Source: an uncultured Prevotellaceae bacterium
Lineage (GTDB): Bacteria; Bacteroidota; Bacteroidia; Bacteroidales; Muribaculaceae
NCBI GenBank assembly: GCA_946055125.1
Contig: CAMGFF010000011.1
Coordinates: 1 to 19,469, forward strand
Direction: 5' to 3'
DNA length: 19,469 bases
The position numbers were made by a program, and so were the translations under genes. The notes beneath the pieces are model-generated. The model did no database searches, was not told the origin of the DNA, and worked only from the letters and a program-made list of their open reading frames with translations. Shown in pieces: positions 1-9,139 of the stretch. Each line of letters starts with the position of its first letter. The first letter of the stretch is position 1.

Positions 1-1
1 G

Positions 2-1771
2 GAGGGCATCACCTGCCGCGCCTTTGCCACCGACCTCCTTGCCTCGCTCACCGCCATAGGCCACACCACAGGCAATGAAGCTTTGCTCGGCACTCGCGTC
101 CACCTCTTCCTCGACCACCAGGTGTTCTCGCTCAGTGAGGGCGATGTGTTGCTGCTCCAGGCACACTTTGAGCTAATCGCCAACATGGGGAACCCCTGTG
201 AATTCGACTACCGCACCTACATGGCTCGTCGTGGCTGTTTCCTCACCGCATCGCTCACCGAGCGCGACTACCGCATCACCCCTTGCCACAACGATGATTT
301 TTTCTCACTGTCGCTCCATGCTCGCCGCAGCCTGGTCAACCTGGTGCTCAATTCCTCGCTCTCGGTCGATGCCAAGCACCTGGTGTGCATTGCCATTCTT
401 GGCGACACATCGATGATTTCGGCCCGCACGCGCACCACATTCTCCCACGCCGGCATCGCACACACCCTCGCCATCAGCGGACTGCACACGGGCATCATTT
501 TCGCCCTGCTCTCGCTCCTGCTCAGTCCACTCGACCGCCTGCGTCTGCGCCCGCTGCGATATGCGCTCACAGTGGCTGCAATGGCGGCATTCCTGTTTGT
601 CACCGGAATGTCGGCCTCGGCGGTCCGCGCCACCATCATGGCTTGCATGGCCATTATTGCCACCGCCTCGCAGCGCACCGGCAGCAGCCTCAATGCGCTG
701 TGCCTCGCCGCAATTCTCATTCTGGCTTTCAGCCCAATGACAATTTTTAATGTGGGATTTCAGCTCAGCTTTGCCGCCGTAGCTGCCATTCTGCTCCTCG
801 CCTCTAAGTTCAACAGTGTGTCGCAGCGGCGCCGGCTGGCTTTCACCCTGGTGTCGTGGGTTCTGGTCACTCTCATCGCCAATCTTGGCTGTGCCGTGAT
901 TTCGGCCTACTATTTCCACACACTGCCGCTGCTCTCAGTGTGCGCCAATCTCGTGGTGGTGCCGCTGCTGCCGCTCTTTGTGGCCACAGGGCTGGTGGCT
1001 ATTCTCGGCCTGTCGCTCGGCGTGCAGCTCACCGAGGTGAATTACTTGCTCGAATGGCTCGTGAGCCTCTTTCACAGCACTGCCTCAGCCGCCTCACAGC
1101 TGCCTTTCGGCTACATCGACAACCTCTATGTGCCGCTCCCCACCGTGCTGCTCTACTATCTTGCCTTTGCACTTGCTGTGGCTTGCGTCTACCGCCGCTC
1201 TTTCGCTTCTTTTATGGGCTTCCTTGCTGCCTGCATAGCCATTGCCGCGAGCATGGCCGTCGAAGCCGCAATGACTCCGCGCGAGGGACTGGTGGTGCTC
1301 AACTCACGCAATTCCACCCCGGTGATTCACTTCGTCGGTGGCCATGCCACGGTGTGGTGCACCGACCGCACTCTCACAGTCGAGGAAATACGCGCTGCCT
1401 ATGCTCCTTTCCTCGCAAAACACCGCATCAACGAAATCTCGATTGCCCCGTCCGGCCCTCCTGCCACATCGCCCACGCAAATGGCGCTCTCGGCGTCGCG
1501 AGTGATGTGTGGCAAGCGCATAGTAATGGCTTCCTCAACCCCCATGCGCTATCTCCACGCCGGGCAGCCCATAGCCTGCGACTACCTCATTATCACCAGC
1601 CGATACTATGGCCCGGTCGCCGACCTACTGCATGCTTTCGCTCCGAAAACAATCGTCATTTCCGGCGCACTCTTCTCCGACCGACTCCCGGCTCTCAACG
1701 CCCGGCTTCAGGCTCTGCCTCAATCCATTCACGTTCACATGCTTTCCACCGCCGGCGCTCTTTGCCCTTAA
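2..1771 (+). CDS. comEC: ComEC/Rec2-family DNA-uptake channel protein, 5'-truncated by window edge
   Basis: The reading frame is open from the first bases, so the true start lies upstream; 589 residues are visible. ComEC forms the inner-membrane channel that carries single-stranded DNA into the cytoplasm during natural transformation. Early residues, including a GD-LLL stretch and NPCEFDYRTYMARRG, fit the N-terminal OB-like domain (DUF4131). The competence-domain signature HTLAISGLHTG starts near visible residue 154 (base 461). It is followed by a series of hydrophobic helices up to about base 1270. The roughly 165-residue soluble tail has no HxHxDH metal motif, so it is not an intact metallo-beta-lactamase domain of the Bacillus type. 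As I recall, short or degenerate tails are common in Bacteroidota. The gene converges on the macroglobulin gene with 69 bp between stops. Family assignment is firm; transformation competence is inferred. Confidence 0.9.
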   Translation, partial: EGITCRAFATDLLASLTAIGHTTGNEALLGTRVHLFLDHQVFSLSEGDVLLLQAHFELIANMGNPCEFDYRTYMARRGCFLTASLTERDYRITPCHNDDFFSLSLHARRSLVNLVLNSSLSVDAKHLVCIAILGDTSMISARTRTTFSHAGIAHTLAISGLHTGIIFALLSLLLSPLDRLRLRPLRYALTVAAMAAFLFVTGMSASAVRATIMACMAIIATASQRTGSSLNALCLAAILILAFSPMTIFNVGFQLSFAAVAAILLLASKFNSVSQRRRLAFTLVSWVLVTLIANLGCAVISAYYFHTLPLLSVCANLVVVPLLPLFVATGLVAILGLSLGVQLTEVNYLLEWLVSLFHSTASAASQLPFGYIDNLYVPLPTVLLYYLAFALAVACVYRRSFASFMGFLAACIAIAASMAVEAAMTPREGLVVLNSRNSTPVIHFVGGHATVWCTDRTLTVEEIRAAYAPFLAKHRINEISIAPSGPPATSPTQMALSASRVMCGKRIVMASSTPMRYLHAGQPIACDYLIITSRYYGPVADLLHAFAPKTIVISGALFSDRLPALNARLQALPQSIHVHMLSTAGALCP

Positions 1772-1840
1772 TTGCCACTACTATTTGCACGTCTTGCCTG
1801 GCAGCAGGAGGGATAGCAGCGTGCTGTGGGAGGTCGGTCG

Positions 1841-4800
1841 TCACTTTATTGTTATCGTGGCACCTGCCGAGTGGGCGGCGATTTGCGGCGCCATCTGGCT
1901 CTGTATTGAAGCCACTCCCACATTGTAGGTGCCGGTGGCAGTGGCGTGAACGTCGTAGGTGATCACGTGCGTGCCTTTGGGCAGATAGTGGAAGAAGAGG
2001 CGGGTTGCGTCGTTCTTCACTTCCTGGTAGAAGCCAGTGCCGTCGAGGTAGCGGTAGGAGGAGAGCTGCTCCACCGGCTCGCAGCAGGCGGCACGCTCAT
2101 CGTGGAGGGTGACATATTGCAAGTCGCGCGAGTTCTTTATCACGAAGCGCACCTGCAGGCGGTCGCCCACACTCACCTCATCGGCCTTCACAAGCTCATT
2201 GCCGCGTGCTATGAAAATCTCCTTGGTGATTTGCAGCTCATCGACCTTGGCTGCCTTTACGGCCGTCATAGGTGCGGCATACTGGCAGTAGAGAGCGCCC
2301 CAGGCGGGACTGTTGCCCTCGCGTGCAATGTGCATCACGGCGCGGGAAGCCTCATCGACGGTGAGCGAGCGCTTCACATAGCCAAGGAAGCGGTCGGCAT
2401 CGCCAGTGGCAAATTCGTTGCCGGCCACTGTGATTCGGGCAGGCTCCTGCTTGCCGAGCCACTTGCTGCCGCTTGAGAGAATGGCGTGGATTGCCGCGCT
2501 TGCCATGCTCGAGCCGCCCCAGTCGTTGGCTTGCTTGTCGAGAAGCACCCACTTGCGAATGAGGTCGATGTCGGCCGACTGAGGCTCAATCTCGGCAAAA
2601 GCCGAGAGCATGGTGGTGGTGAGGGCCGTAGTGCTGTAGAAGCGGTCCCAGCCAATTCGCAGGTTGTCCCAGTACATTCCGGTGGTGGGCTTTGTGACAG
2701 CAAACTCGCGCAGCGAGGCGAGGATTCTTGCAGCAGTGGCCTTGTCGCCATTGCGGTGCAGAGCCATGGCAAAATAGGCCTTGGCGGGCAGCGACAAGCC
2801 CTTCCAGCCTGTGCTCATGGCAGCGAGGGCCTTGCTGTGCAGCGGCTTCATGGTGGCGAGAATTTCCACATCGCGATAGAGCGAGCGGGTATATACGTAG
2901 TCGCTCAGCGAGGCGTAGTCGCGATTATCCTTCAGCTCATTGAAGAGGCGCAGTTGCTCGGCATCATAGTAGGCGAGGGCACGGCGCAACATTCCGTTAA
3001 GCTCGCTGTCGGCCGGCAGGTAGCCTAATTGCCGCACCTCACCAAGCAGCTGGAGAATGGTGTGAGTGGCGAAGAACGATGAGGAGCAGTTGCGGTAGGT
3101 AACCCAGGTGAATCCGCCGTCGGTCATCTGCATCTCGGCGAGTCGCTTGGTGAGCTTCGCGAGGCGTGTGCCGCTCTCGGCATCATCAAATAGTCGGGAG
3201 ATGGAGTGCATGCGCAGCGTCTGGCGGTCGGCTTCGCGCAGCCACGGCGAGGCGAGGAGAGTGCCAATTTTCAGTTCGCCATTCCGGGCAAGGGCCGACA
3301 CCAGCGTGGAGTCGGCCTCGTGGGCGCACCAGTAGTCGATAGCCTCGCGAATCTCGGGCGAGGCAGTGGCAATGCCGCGAGCCACGAGCAGGGCATAGAG
3401 CGAGTGGGCAATGGCGGTGGAAGAAATATCATCGTCGTCGCCGGCAAGCGAGGGCAGGGCAGTGACACACTGCCACACCGGGTTGTCGCAATACTCGAGC
3501 GTGACGCGGCCATTCTTGGCAAACTCCGGCAGACGCAGCTCGAAATCCTTCACCGACGCATCGATGAAGAAAGGCAGGGTCTCTACCACGGGCGACACCG
3601 AGGGCAGAATGGCGAGAGGATGCTGCTCGCCGTCGGCAAAGTGCTCGGTGGCGGCTTTCACGCGGTAGCCCACACAGGCAATGCCGGCAGGCACGGTCCA
3701 GTCGATTGTCACAGCCTTGGTTTCGCGGGCGGCGAGGGTTACGTCCACCTTGCGAGAGGCAAGAATCTCATTGTCGGCAAGGTTGAAAATCTCCACCACG
3801 GTGGTGCAGTGCTGAGTGGAGTCGGTGGCATTCATCACGCTTGTCGCTATCTGTGCCACGTCGCCCTCGCGCACGAAGCGTGGCATATTGGCACGCACCA
3901 TCACCGGCTTGGAGGTCATCACCTCCTTCACGATGCGTGCGGTGTGGAGGTCGGCGGTGAACGCCACGGCCTGCACAATCCATGTGGTGCAGAATTGCGG
4001 CGCGGTGAAGTCGATGAATATGTTTCCCTCGGCATCGGTGCGCAGCGAGGGCTGCCACAGAGCTGTTGCCACATCGGCAGTGCGTAGCTCCACGTTGCGT
4101 AGCTTCTCCTCGGTGGCCATCGAGGTGGCGGATGAGCCGGTATCAATCACCAGGCTTTCCTCTTCTTCCATTGCCGCTTCGGGGGCAGCCATGGACAAGT
4201 TGCCTACTATGATGGGGCTGGAATCATCGTCGGTTGAGGCTTTCGACATCATCGCCATCGGCATCACACCATAGCGGTAAGAGCGGCGGTAGGTGGGATA
4301 GAAGATATTCACGCCGTAGGTGTAAAGCTCGGGCTGCTCAATGCTCACATCTTTCAGCGCCAAATAGGAAACTGCCTTGGAGAAAGAGGCGTGGGCTGTG
4401 TTCCAGTTGCTGATGCGCGACCACGCCACATCGCGGTGGGCTACAGCGGGATTGAGGCTCCAGTCGTTGCCTGCAATCTGCGTGATTGCCTTGTCCATCA
4501 TCTCAAGAATCATCGCGCCTTGCACCAGGTTGCCACGAGCATCGACGAGCTGCAGCGACCATCGCTCCTTGGCTCCCGGCACCAGGTTGTCGCGGAACAC
4601 CACGGGCTTTATCGTGATGTCGTGCGGGCGGTATTTCGAGGCGTGGCGAAAGTTGCGGCTGTAGGCCTTGCCATTGTGCACGGTGATGAAAGTAAGGTCG
4701 ATAAATTCATTCTCCTCACTCGGAATGTCGAAGGAGAGGCGGTGCAGGCCAGGCTTGAACGTGAGCCAGCCATCGCGCAGCACCTTCTTCGAGGTGGCGG

Positions 4801-7360
4801 CGATGCAATAGATGTGGCTGTCGGCATTGCTGTTGCCCAAGAGGAGGGTGAGGCGGTTGTTGTCATCCACCTGGTTCTCACACTCGGGAATCCACAGCGG
4901 CGACTCCACGGGCGGCAGGGCGTCGGTGGGCCGGAACAACACGCACTTCGTGGTGAGCTCGGCTCCATGAGGCCCGGTGATGCGCAGCGAGTATTCACCC
5001 GACTTTATATTCTTGGCACCGGCAATAACAGGCTTCGACGAGGCGAATGTGCCGGTGGCTGCCACCATTCCGGCAGCGTCGGTGAGGGTGTAGTGGCACT
5101 CCACGCTTGCGGCTGCTTCGGTGCAGCGCACCTCAATGGGGAGCAGTATTTCTTTCTCGGCATTGAAGACCATTGCGCCGCGTCCCTCGATAGTGCAGAA
5201 CTGGCTTGTGCGGAACGCTGCCGAGGCCGACTGCGACTCTCCGGCCGCCGAGGTTATATCAATATCGACCACATATTGCGAGCGGAAAAACTCGCTTTCG
5301 TCCTCTTGAAGCAAGGCAGAGGGAATGGTGATGGCAAAGGTGCCGTCGGGCGCAGTGGTGGCGCTGAAGGTCTTGATGGGAGTGTTATCGGCTGAAATGC
5401 GCCACCACCACGACCACTCTTGCAGCGACAGCCTGGCCTCGATGCGTGCACCGCCCACAGGCATGCCGGTGAGGGTGGCGGCACGGCCGGTGACCACGGC
5501 ATCCTTGCCGCGCTCAAAGTAGTCGGGCGAAGTGATGTCGATGGCGAAAGTGGGCACCTTGTAGTCGCTCACCTCAATGCTTTTCACAGCTAAGTGACCC
5601 ACCTCTATTTCGAAAGAGCCATTCATGCGGTCGCGCGGCACGGTGAACGAGCCATGGGCGCGGCCAAACTCGTCGGTCGTAACCTTGCAGGAGTCGATTG
5701 GCTCGCTATTGGAGTCGCTGAATGTCACATCAAGCACTTTCCCGGCAAGCACGCCATGCGAGCCATTGCTGCCGACGTTGTGATACACTACAGCCCACTT
5801 CACCGTGTCGCCGGGGTGATACACCGGAAGGTCGGTGAAAATATCCACATCTTCGCCGGCATGGTCATAGTTCTTGCCGAAGTTCACGCTCATGCCGGTG
5901 AGGTGGTCGGCTCCGCGAGAGGCTGCCACATCGACTGTGGAGTAGCGTATATTCTTCAGCTGCTTCTTCACGAGCAGCACCGAGCCGTCGCCGTCGGTGG
6001 TGAACGACTCACCATTGTCCTTCACCGTAATTGTCACGCCGCTCAGTGGCTTTCCCGATCGTGAATCCACGGCCAGCACACGCGCCTCGTCCTCGCGCGA
6101 GGAGGCGGTGAAGAGCATGATGTCGCTCACGATGAAGTCCTGAAGCGAGTAGCGCGAGATTTTCGTGAGTTTCTCATATATGGTGGGTCCCGACTTCGTG
6201 TCGGGGTCGCAATACACGATGTAGCGGCCGCAAGGCAGGGCGGGAAGATCCACGCGCAGGGTGTCGGCAAAAGGCACGGTGCCCTCGCAGTGCACGCTCT
6301 TGTAGCGGCGAATGGGGAGATCTTTCCACTTGCCGCGGAAGGAGTAGGCATCGGTCACATCGTCGGGCAGCTGGAGAACATACACGGTGAAGTCGGTGGC
6401 GTTCTTCACCTTGCACTCGATGGTGATGGGCGAGGTGGTGGAGAAGCGATCAGCAAACTCCACGTCGACCACACGAGTGGTGAGGCCGAGCATCAAGCGC
6501 TTCACATTGTCGGCAAAGATCGACTTGGGGTAACTTGCGAGGAACTGCGAGTATTCCCGGTATTGCTCCTTGTCGCTGAGCGAGGCAACGCCGTCGATGG
6601 CGAGGAAAGCCAGGTCGGTGCGGCCGATATAGCTGCGATACACCTCAAGCTGCTGCTTTAGGCTTTTGCCGTAGGTTAAAGTCTTGATAAGCGGCCCGGC
6701 ATTATAGGCGTTGCCTGCCGAGGCGATGCTCAGTAGCAGATTGCCTGTGAGGGCTCGAGCCTCATCGGTGCCGAAATCATCTATCATGTCGATGATGTTC
6801 CACGCGAGCACATCGAGCAGGGTGGGGTAGGCGAGGTGGGAGTGCGCATTGCAAGTGATGAGGTCGCCCAGCTCGCCAATGCTCATGGCGGCAAGGTCGC
6901 CGGGAGCGGCAGTGGCCTCAGTGGCAAGCTCGGTGATGCGCTGCCTGAACTGGAGGCTGCTCCACTCATCAATACTGGTCACGCCGGGAGCCGAGAGGCG
7001 CTGTGATATTGCGTATCTGTTGCGGTTGTGGTATTGATTGAGCATCATCGCCTCGAAGTAGAGGAGGAGGGCGCGGTATTGCGGCGACTTCTCGCAGCGA
7101 GCCACGCTGTCGACGCGCTCAATTAGCGACTGTGCATTATCGGAGGTAATCATGCTCTTGGCGAGTGATGATTGCACCAAGTAGCGCACCACATCGGCGC
7201 CGTTGCCGGCGTTGAGGGCAGCCGAGAGCAGGGCATCGGCATTCTTGGCCACGGTTTCGGGGTAGTCGAAATCGGGGCGCTCAGGGGAATAGACGTTGTT
7301 GGCCATGGCGAAATTGAAAAATAAAGCGCATGAAATTATGCAGGAGATTAATCGTTTCAT
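1841..7360 (-). CDS. Alpha-2-macroglobulin-like protein with MG2 domain, no thioester motif
   Basis: This is a very large exported protein of 1839 residues. I start it at the ATG at 7360, not the TTG two codons upstream, because MKR then opens a signal peptide ending in AMA-NN (about residue 22). An N-terminal helical region of about 270 residues precedes the macroglobulin repeats. The MG2-type motif IFTDLPVYHPGDTVKW lies near residues 507-522. The A2M-domain signature (LWQPSLRTDAEGNIFIDFTAP, then VRANMPRFVREGD) is near 1100-1170, and an alpha-helical thioester-type domain runs from about 1290 to 1600. Where thioester members carry CxEQ, this protein has YCDNPVWQCVTALPSL. It therefore probably does not trap proteases covalently. 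Bacterial relatives are thought to protect the envelope from proteases. An acidic stretch (AAMEEEESLV, about 1062-1073) precedes the A2M domain. The gene lies 195 bp downstream of the sigma/anti-sigma/Spy-like cassette on the same strand. The substrate is unknown. Confidence 0.9.
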   Translation of the reverse strand: MKRLISCIISCALFFNFAMANNVYSPERPDFDYPETVAKNADALLSAALNAGNGADVVRYLVQSSLAKSMITSDNAQSLIERVDSVARCEKSPQYRALLLYFEAMMLNQYHNRNRYAISQRLSAPGVTSIDEWSSLQFRQRITELATEATAAPGDLAAMSIGELGDLITCNAHSHLAYPTLLDVLAWNIIDMIDDFGTDEARALTGNLLLSIASAGNAYNAGPLIKTLTYGKSLKQQLEVYRSYIGRTDLAFLAIDGVASLSDKEQYREYSQFLASYPKSIFADNVKRLMLGLTTRVVDVEFADRFSTTSPITIECKVKNATDFTVYVLQLPDDVTDAYSFRGKWKDLPIRRYKSVHCEGTVPFADTLRVDLPALPCGRYIVYCDPDTKSGPTIYEKLTKISRYSLQDFIVSDIMLFTASSREDEARVLAVDSRSGKPLSGVTITVKDNGESFTTDGDGSVLLVKKQLKNIRYSTVDVAASRGADHLTGMSVNFGKNYDHAGEDVDIFTDLPVYHPGDTVKWAVVYHNVGSNGSHGVLAGKVLDVTFSDSNSEPIDSCKVTTDEFGRAHGSFTVPRDRMNGSFEIEVGHLAVKSIEVSDYKVPTFAIDITSPDYFERGKDAVVTGRAATLTGMPVGGARIEARLSLQEWSWWWRISADNTPIKTFSATTAPDGTFAITIPSALLQEDESEFFRSQYVVDIDITSAAGESQSASAAFRTSQFCTIEGRGAMVFNAEKEILLPIEVRCTEAAASVECHYTLTDAAGMVAATGTFASSKPVIAGAKNIKSGEYSLRITGPHGAELTTKCVLFRPTDALPPVESPLWIPECENQVDDNNRLTLLLGNSNADSHIYCIAATSKKVLRDGWLTFKPGLHRLSFDIPSEENEFIDLTFITVHNGKAYSRNFRHASKYRPHDITIKPVVFRDNLVPGAKERWSLQLVDARGNLVQGAMILEMMDKAITQIAGNDWSLNPAVAHRDVAWSRISNWNTAHASFSKAVSYLALKDVSIEQPELYTYGVNIFYPTYRRSYRYGVMPMAMMSKASTDDDSSPIIVGNLSMAAPEAAMEEEESLVIDTGSSATSMATEEKLRNVELRTADVATALWQPSLRTDAEGNIFIDFTAPQFCTTWIVQAVAFTADLHTARIVKEVMTSKPVMVRANMPRFVREGDVAQIATSVMNATDSTQHCTTVVEIFNLADNEILASRKVDVTLAARETKAVTIDWTVPAGIACVGYRVKAATEHFADGEQHPLAILPSVSPVVETLPFFIDASVKDFELRLPEFAKNGRVTLEYCDNPVWQCVTALPSLAGDDDDISSTAIAHSLYALLVARGIATASPEIREAIDYWCAHEADSTLVSALARNGELKIGTLLASPWLREADRQTLRMHSISRLFDDAESGTRLAKLTKRLAEMQMTDGGFTWVTYRNCSSSFFATHTILQLLGEVRQLGYLPADSELNGMLRRALAYYDAEQLRLFNELKDNRDYASLSDYVYTRSLYRDVEILATMKPLHSKALAAMSTGWKGLSLPAKAYFAMALHRNGDKATAARILASLREFAVTKPTTGMYWDNLRIGWDRFYSTTALTTTMLSAFAEIEPQSADIDLIRKWVLLDKQANDWGGSSMASAAIHAILSSGSKWLGKQEPARITVAGNEFATGDADRFLGYVKRSLTVDEASRAVMHIAREGNSPAWGALYCQYAAPMTAVKAAKVDELQITKEIFIARGNELVKADEVSVGDRLQVRFVIKNSRDLQYVTLHDERAACCEPVEQLSSYRYLDGTGFYQEVKNDATRLFFHYLPKGTHVITYDVHATATGTYNVGVASIQSQMAPQIAAHSAGATITIK

Positions 7361-7467
7361 AATCAAAGGTATTTATGTGCGGTACAGCAAATTAAAGAGA
7401 AAAAAACCGAAACCGAGCGTGAATCGCAAATAATAGGATTATCGCCACAAGGGTTCCGGTTTTAGGG

Positions 7468-7504
7468 TTTCAGCGGTACCCGGCCATGATAGGGCGGGCT
7501 GAAA
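7468..7504. repeat. Inverted repeat, possible terminator or attenuator hairpin
   Basis: TTTCAGC (7468-7474) and GCTGAAA (7498-7504) form a perfect 7-bp stem. Shorter GC-rich pairing (CCG with CGG) is possible inside the 23-nt loop. It lies downstream of the Spy-like gene and upstream of the macroglobulin gene. No strong T run follows it on the minus strand, so termination is uncertain. Confidence 0.35.
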
Positions 7505-7525
7505 GAAAAGTTAGCTGTTAGTGGA

Positions 7526-7541
7526 ATGAAGCAAGCTTCAT
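7526..7541. repeat. Short inverted repeat after the Spy-like gene
   Basis: ATGAAGC and GCTTCAT are separated by two bases and form a near-perfect 16-bp palindrome, 15 bp past the stop codon of the Spy-like gene. On the minus strand a T-rich stretch (TTTTCTTTC) follows after about 16 bases. This could be a weak terminator for the sigma cassette or a protein-binding site. Confidence 0.3.
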
Positions 7542-7555
7542 AATGGTGGTTGTGT

Positions 7556-8032
7556 TTATTTTGTTTTTGAAGATTTTCCACGGCGGTTGTGGTTGAGCAT
7601 ATCGCGTGTGAAGCGGTTCTCGGCACGCTTGAGGAGGAAAAGCTGCTTTTTCGAGAGTATTTTCTCGAATTTCTTGTAGTATTCCAGCTCAATTTCGCCT
7701 TCCCGCTGCTTCACCTCGGCAAGAGCCTCGGCTGCCTTCTCATATTCAAGGTCGGAAACCTTGGCCGACGAAGCGGAGATTTTACCCTCCAGTGCGCGGG
7801 CGTCGTAGTTCACCCGGTAGATTTCCTTCTCCATGGCCGAGTAGAGTGGGAGAAACTCAGCCTGTTGCTCCTTGGTCATCTCGGTTTCCTCCACGAGGAG
7901 GTCGTGCTTGTATTCGCGCACCTCCTTGAGCCAGCGCTCGCGGTCGGCGCTCGCGGAGCGGGACTGCGACTGTGCGAAAGCCGAGGTGGAGAAACTGATT
8001 ATTGTGGCAAAAATGATATATTGCAGTTTCAT
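7556..8032 (-). CDS. Spy/CpxP-like periplasmic protein, third gene of the sigma cassette
   Basis: The protein has 158 residues. A signal peptide ends near AFA-QS (residues 1-20), and a strongly charged, helical mature part follows. Two segments resemble the LTxxQ repeats of the Spy/CpxP family: MTKEQQAEFLPLY (about 52-64) and ILSKKQLFLLKRAENRF (about 125-141). Family members are all-alpha periplasmic proteins that act as chaperones or as sensors restraining envelope-stress signalling. The tail is very basic (NRRGKSSKTK). The gene starts 37 bp after the putative anti-sigma gene, so the three genes are probably one transcript. I infer that it works with that pair in envelope or metal stress. 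Similarity is at the level of motif and architecture only, and the exact family is not certain. Confidence 0.7.
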   Translation of the reverse strand: MKLQYIIFATIISFSTSAFAQSQSRSASADRERWLKEVREYKHDLLVEETEMTKEQQAEFLPLYSAMEKEIYRVNYDARALEGKISASSAKVSDLEYEKAAEALAEVKQREGEIELEYYKKFEKILSKKQLFLLKRAENRFTRDMLNHNRRGKSSKTK

Positions 8033-8069
8033 AAATAGAGAGTGCTAAAAAATGTTGAAAAGAAGTGAA

Positions 8070-8471
8070 TTACCAGGCCGAGCTGTCAGTGGCTAAGTGG
8101 ATTTCGTCGGCGGCAGCCACGCTGTCCTCATAGGTGAGAATGTCATATTCCGAGATGTCGCCGTGGAGCATGAAGTCGTCCACATTGGCCTCATTCTGGA
8201 ATCCTGCCACTATTTCGGGATTGTAGATGCCCTTATCCTTGATGCCTATGCCATTGAATATTTGCATCATGCACCAAATTCCGGCAAACATGGCCGCCAT
8301 GTAGACGAACGGCCGCACCCGGTGCCACAGCGTGGGCTGTGGGAGAGGCTCGATAACCTGGTTGGGTAGAGATTTCGCCATCTTCTCGGCAAAATCACTG
8401 AAATAGTTATCGGGAACCTTGAATCCCGAGTCTTTGCCAATAGTTGATAATATGTCGGTTTTCTCTTTCAT
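8070..8471 (-). CDS. Putative anti-sigma factor, single-pass membrane protein
   Basis: The protein has 133 residues. The N-terminal cytoplasmic part contains GFKVPDNYFSDFAEKM (about 16-31), a motif I associate with small membrane proteins encoded next to ECF sigma genes in Bacteroidota. One hydrophobic helix follows at about 53-72 (RPFVYMAAMFAGIWCMMQIF). The outer tail of about 60 residues is rich in Asp and Glu. There is no zinc-binding HxxxCxxC motif, so it is not a ZAS-type anti-sigma factor. The gene lies 34 bp after the sigma gene and 37 bp before the Spy-like gene. The predicted role is to hold the sigma factor at the membrane until an envelope signal arrives. That role comes from context; sequence alone does not prove it. 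Confidence 0.6.
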   Translation of the reverse strand: MKEKTDILSTIGKDSGFKVPDNYFSDFAEKMAKSLPNQVIEPLPQPTLWHRVRPFVYMAAMFAGIWCMMQIFNGIGIKDKGIYNPEIVAGFQNEANVDDFMLHGDISEYDILTYEDSVAAADEIHLATDSSAW

Positions 8472-8505
8472 TTCACTCGTTTTGACTTTTCAGGATTATA
8501 AAGGT

Positions 8506-9069
8506 TTAATCGGTGCCCGAAAAAAATTGCTCTATTTTTTTCACGGCGTGGTGATAGGAGGCCTTGAGCGCTCCCACTGTGGTGCCGAGGATTTCGCTCA
8601 TGTCCTCATACTTCATCTCCTGGAAGTAGCGCATGTTGAATACAAGGCGTTGCTTCTCAGGTAGTTGGTTGATGGCTTGCTGCAACTGTAGCTTCAGCTC
8701 ATCGCCATCGAACCACTCATCGCTCTCAAGAGTGTTGATGAGAAACGACTCGTCGTCGTTGTCGATCGACACATTGTTGCGTGCCTTCTCTTTGTTGATA
8801 AATGTGATGGCCTCGTTGATGGCGATTTTGTAGAGCCAGGTGGATAGCTTGGCCTCGCCACGGAAGTTGTCGATGTTGGTCCAGGCCTTGATGAAGGTGT
8901 TCTGAAGCAGGTCGTTGGTGTCGTCGTGGTCGATGACCATGCGGCGAATTTGCCAGTAGAGCGGCTCGGTGTAGTGGGCTATCACGCGAGTGAAGGCCTC
9001 ACGACAGCGTGCCGGGTCGTGAAGCTGCTCGGTGATTATCTCCTCATTATATGTTAAGTCCTTAGTCAT
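8506..9069 (-). CDS. ECF-type RNA polymerase sigma factor (sigma-70 family)
   Basis: The protein has 187 residues, the usual ECF length. Region 2 spans about 25-95 and includes the core-binding and -10 recognition helices: DTNDLLQNTFIKAWTNIDNF at 50-69, then GEAKLSTWLYKIAINEA. Region 4 spans about 125-180 and carries a helix-turn-helix: LPEKQRLVFNMRYFQEMKYEDMSEILG, then TVGALKASYHHAVKKI. A variable acidic linker (DNDDESFL) joins the two. No FecR-like gene or SusC-like receptor follows, so this is not the usual polysaccharide-locus ECF factor of the phylum. It heads a three-gene cassette with a membrane anti-sigma candidate and a Spy-like protein, which points to envelope stress. The macroglobulin gene downstream may be one of its targets (inference). 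The divergent neighbour is zupT. Confidence 0.93.
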   Translation of the reverse strand: MTKDLTYNEEIITEQLHDPARCREAFTRVIAHYTEPLYWQIRRMVIDHDDTNDLLQNTFIKAWTNIDNFRGEAKLSTWLYKIAINEAITFINKEKARNNVSIDNDDESFLINTLESDEWFDGDELKLQLQQAINQLPEKQRLVFNMRYFQEMKYEDMSEILGTTVGALKASYHHAVKKIEQFFSGTD

Positions 9070-9139
9070 TCTCTGGCCGCCGGATGATATTAAAAAGCGA
9101 TAAAAACTTGGTTAGAAATAAATTTTGCGCTAATTTAGT

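Larger units (their letters stand above)
7361..7555 (-). promoter_or_regulatory. Intergenic leader region of the macroglobulin gene
   Basis: These 195 bp separate the Spy-like gene from the macroglobulin gene, both on the minus strand. They hold two inverted repeats (listed separately) and an AT-rich stretch just before the start. On the minus strand TTAATTTG (7395-7388) differs at one position from the -7 consensus TAnnTTTG. A TTTC lies about 18-20 bp upstream of it, a weak match to the -33 TTTG. If used, it would give a leader of about 20 nt. This is a weak promoter candidate; read-through from the sigma cassette is equally possible. Confidence 0.3.

Noticed and set aside
1772..1840. Terminator between convergent comEC and the macroglobulin gene
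   Set aside because: Only a 4-bp stem (AGCA/TGCT near 1815-1830) was visible and no T run, so I cannot support a terminator.
856..1962. A 368-codon + strand frame overlapping the end of comEC
   Set aside because: It is a shifted frame of comEC and the reverse of the macroglobulin end. It is rich in Arg, His and Pro with no membrane pattern, while the comEC frame is clearly real.
7320..7360. Lipoprotein signal in the macroglobulin (LISC or IISC near the N-terminus)
   Set aside because: These cysteines lie at residues 7 and 11, too close to the start for a lipoprotein signal. The later AMA-NN site fits signal peptidase I better.
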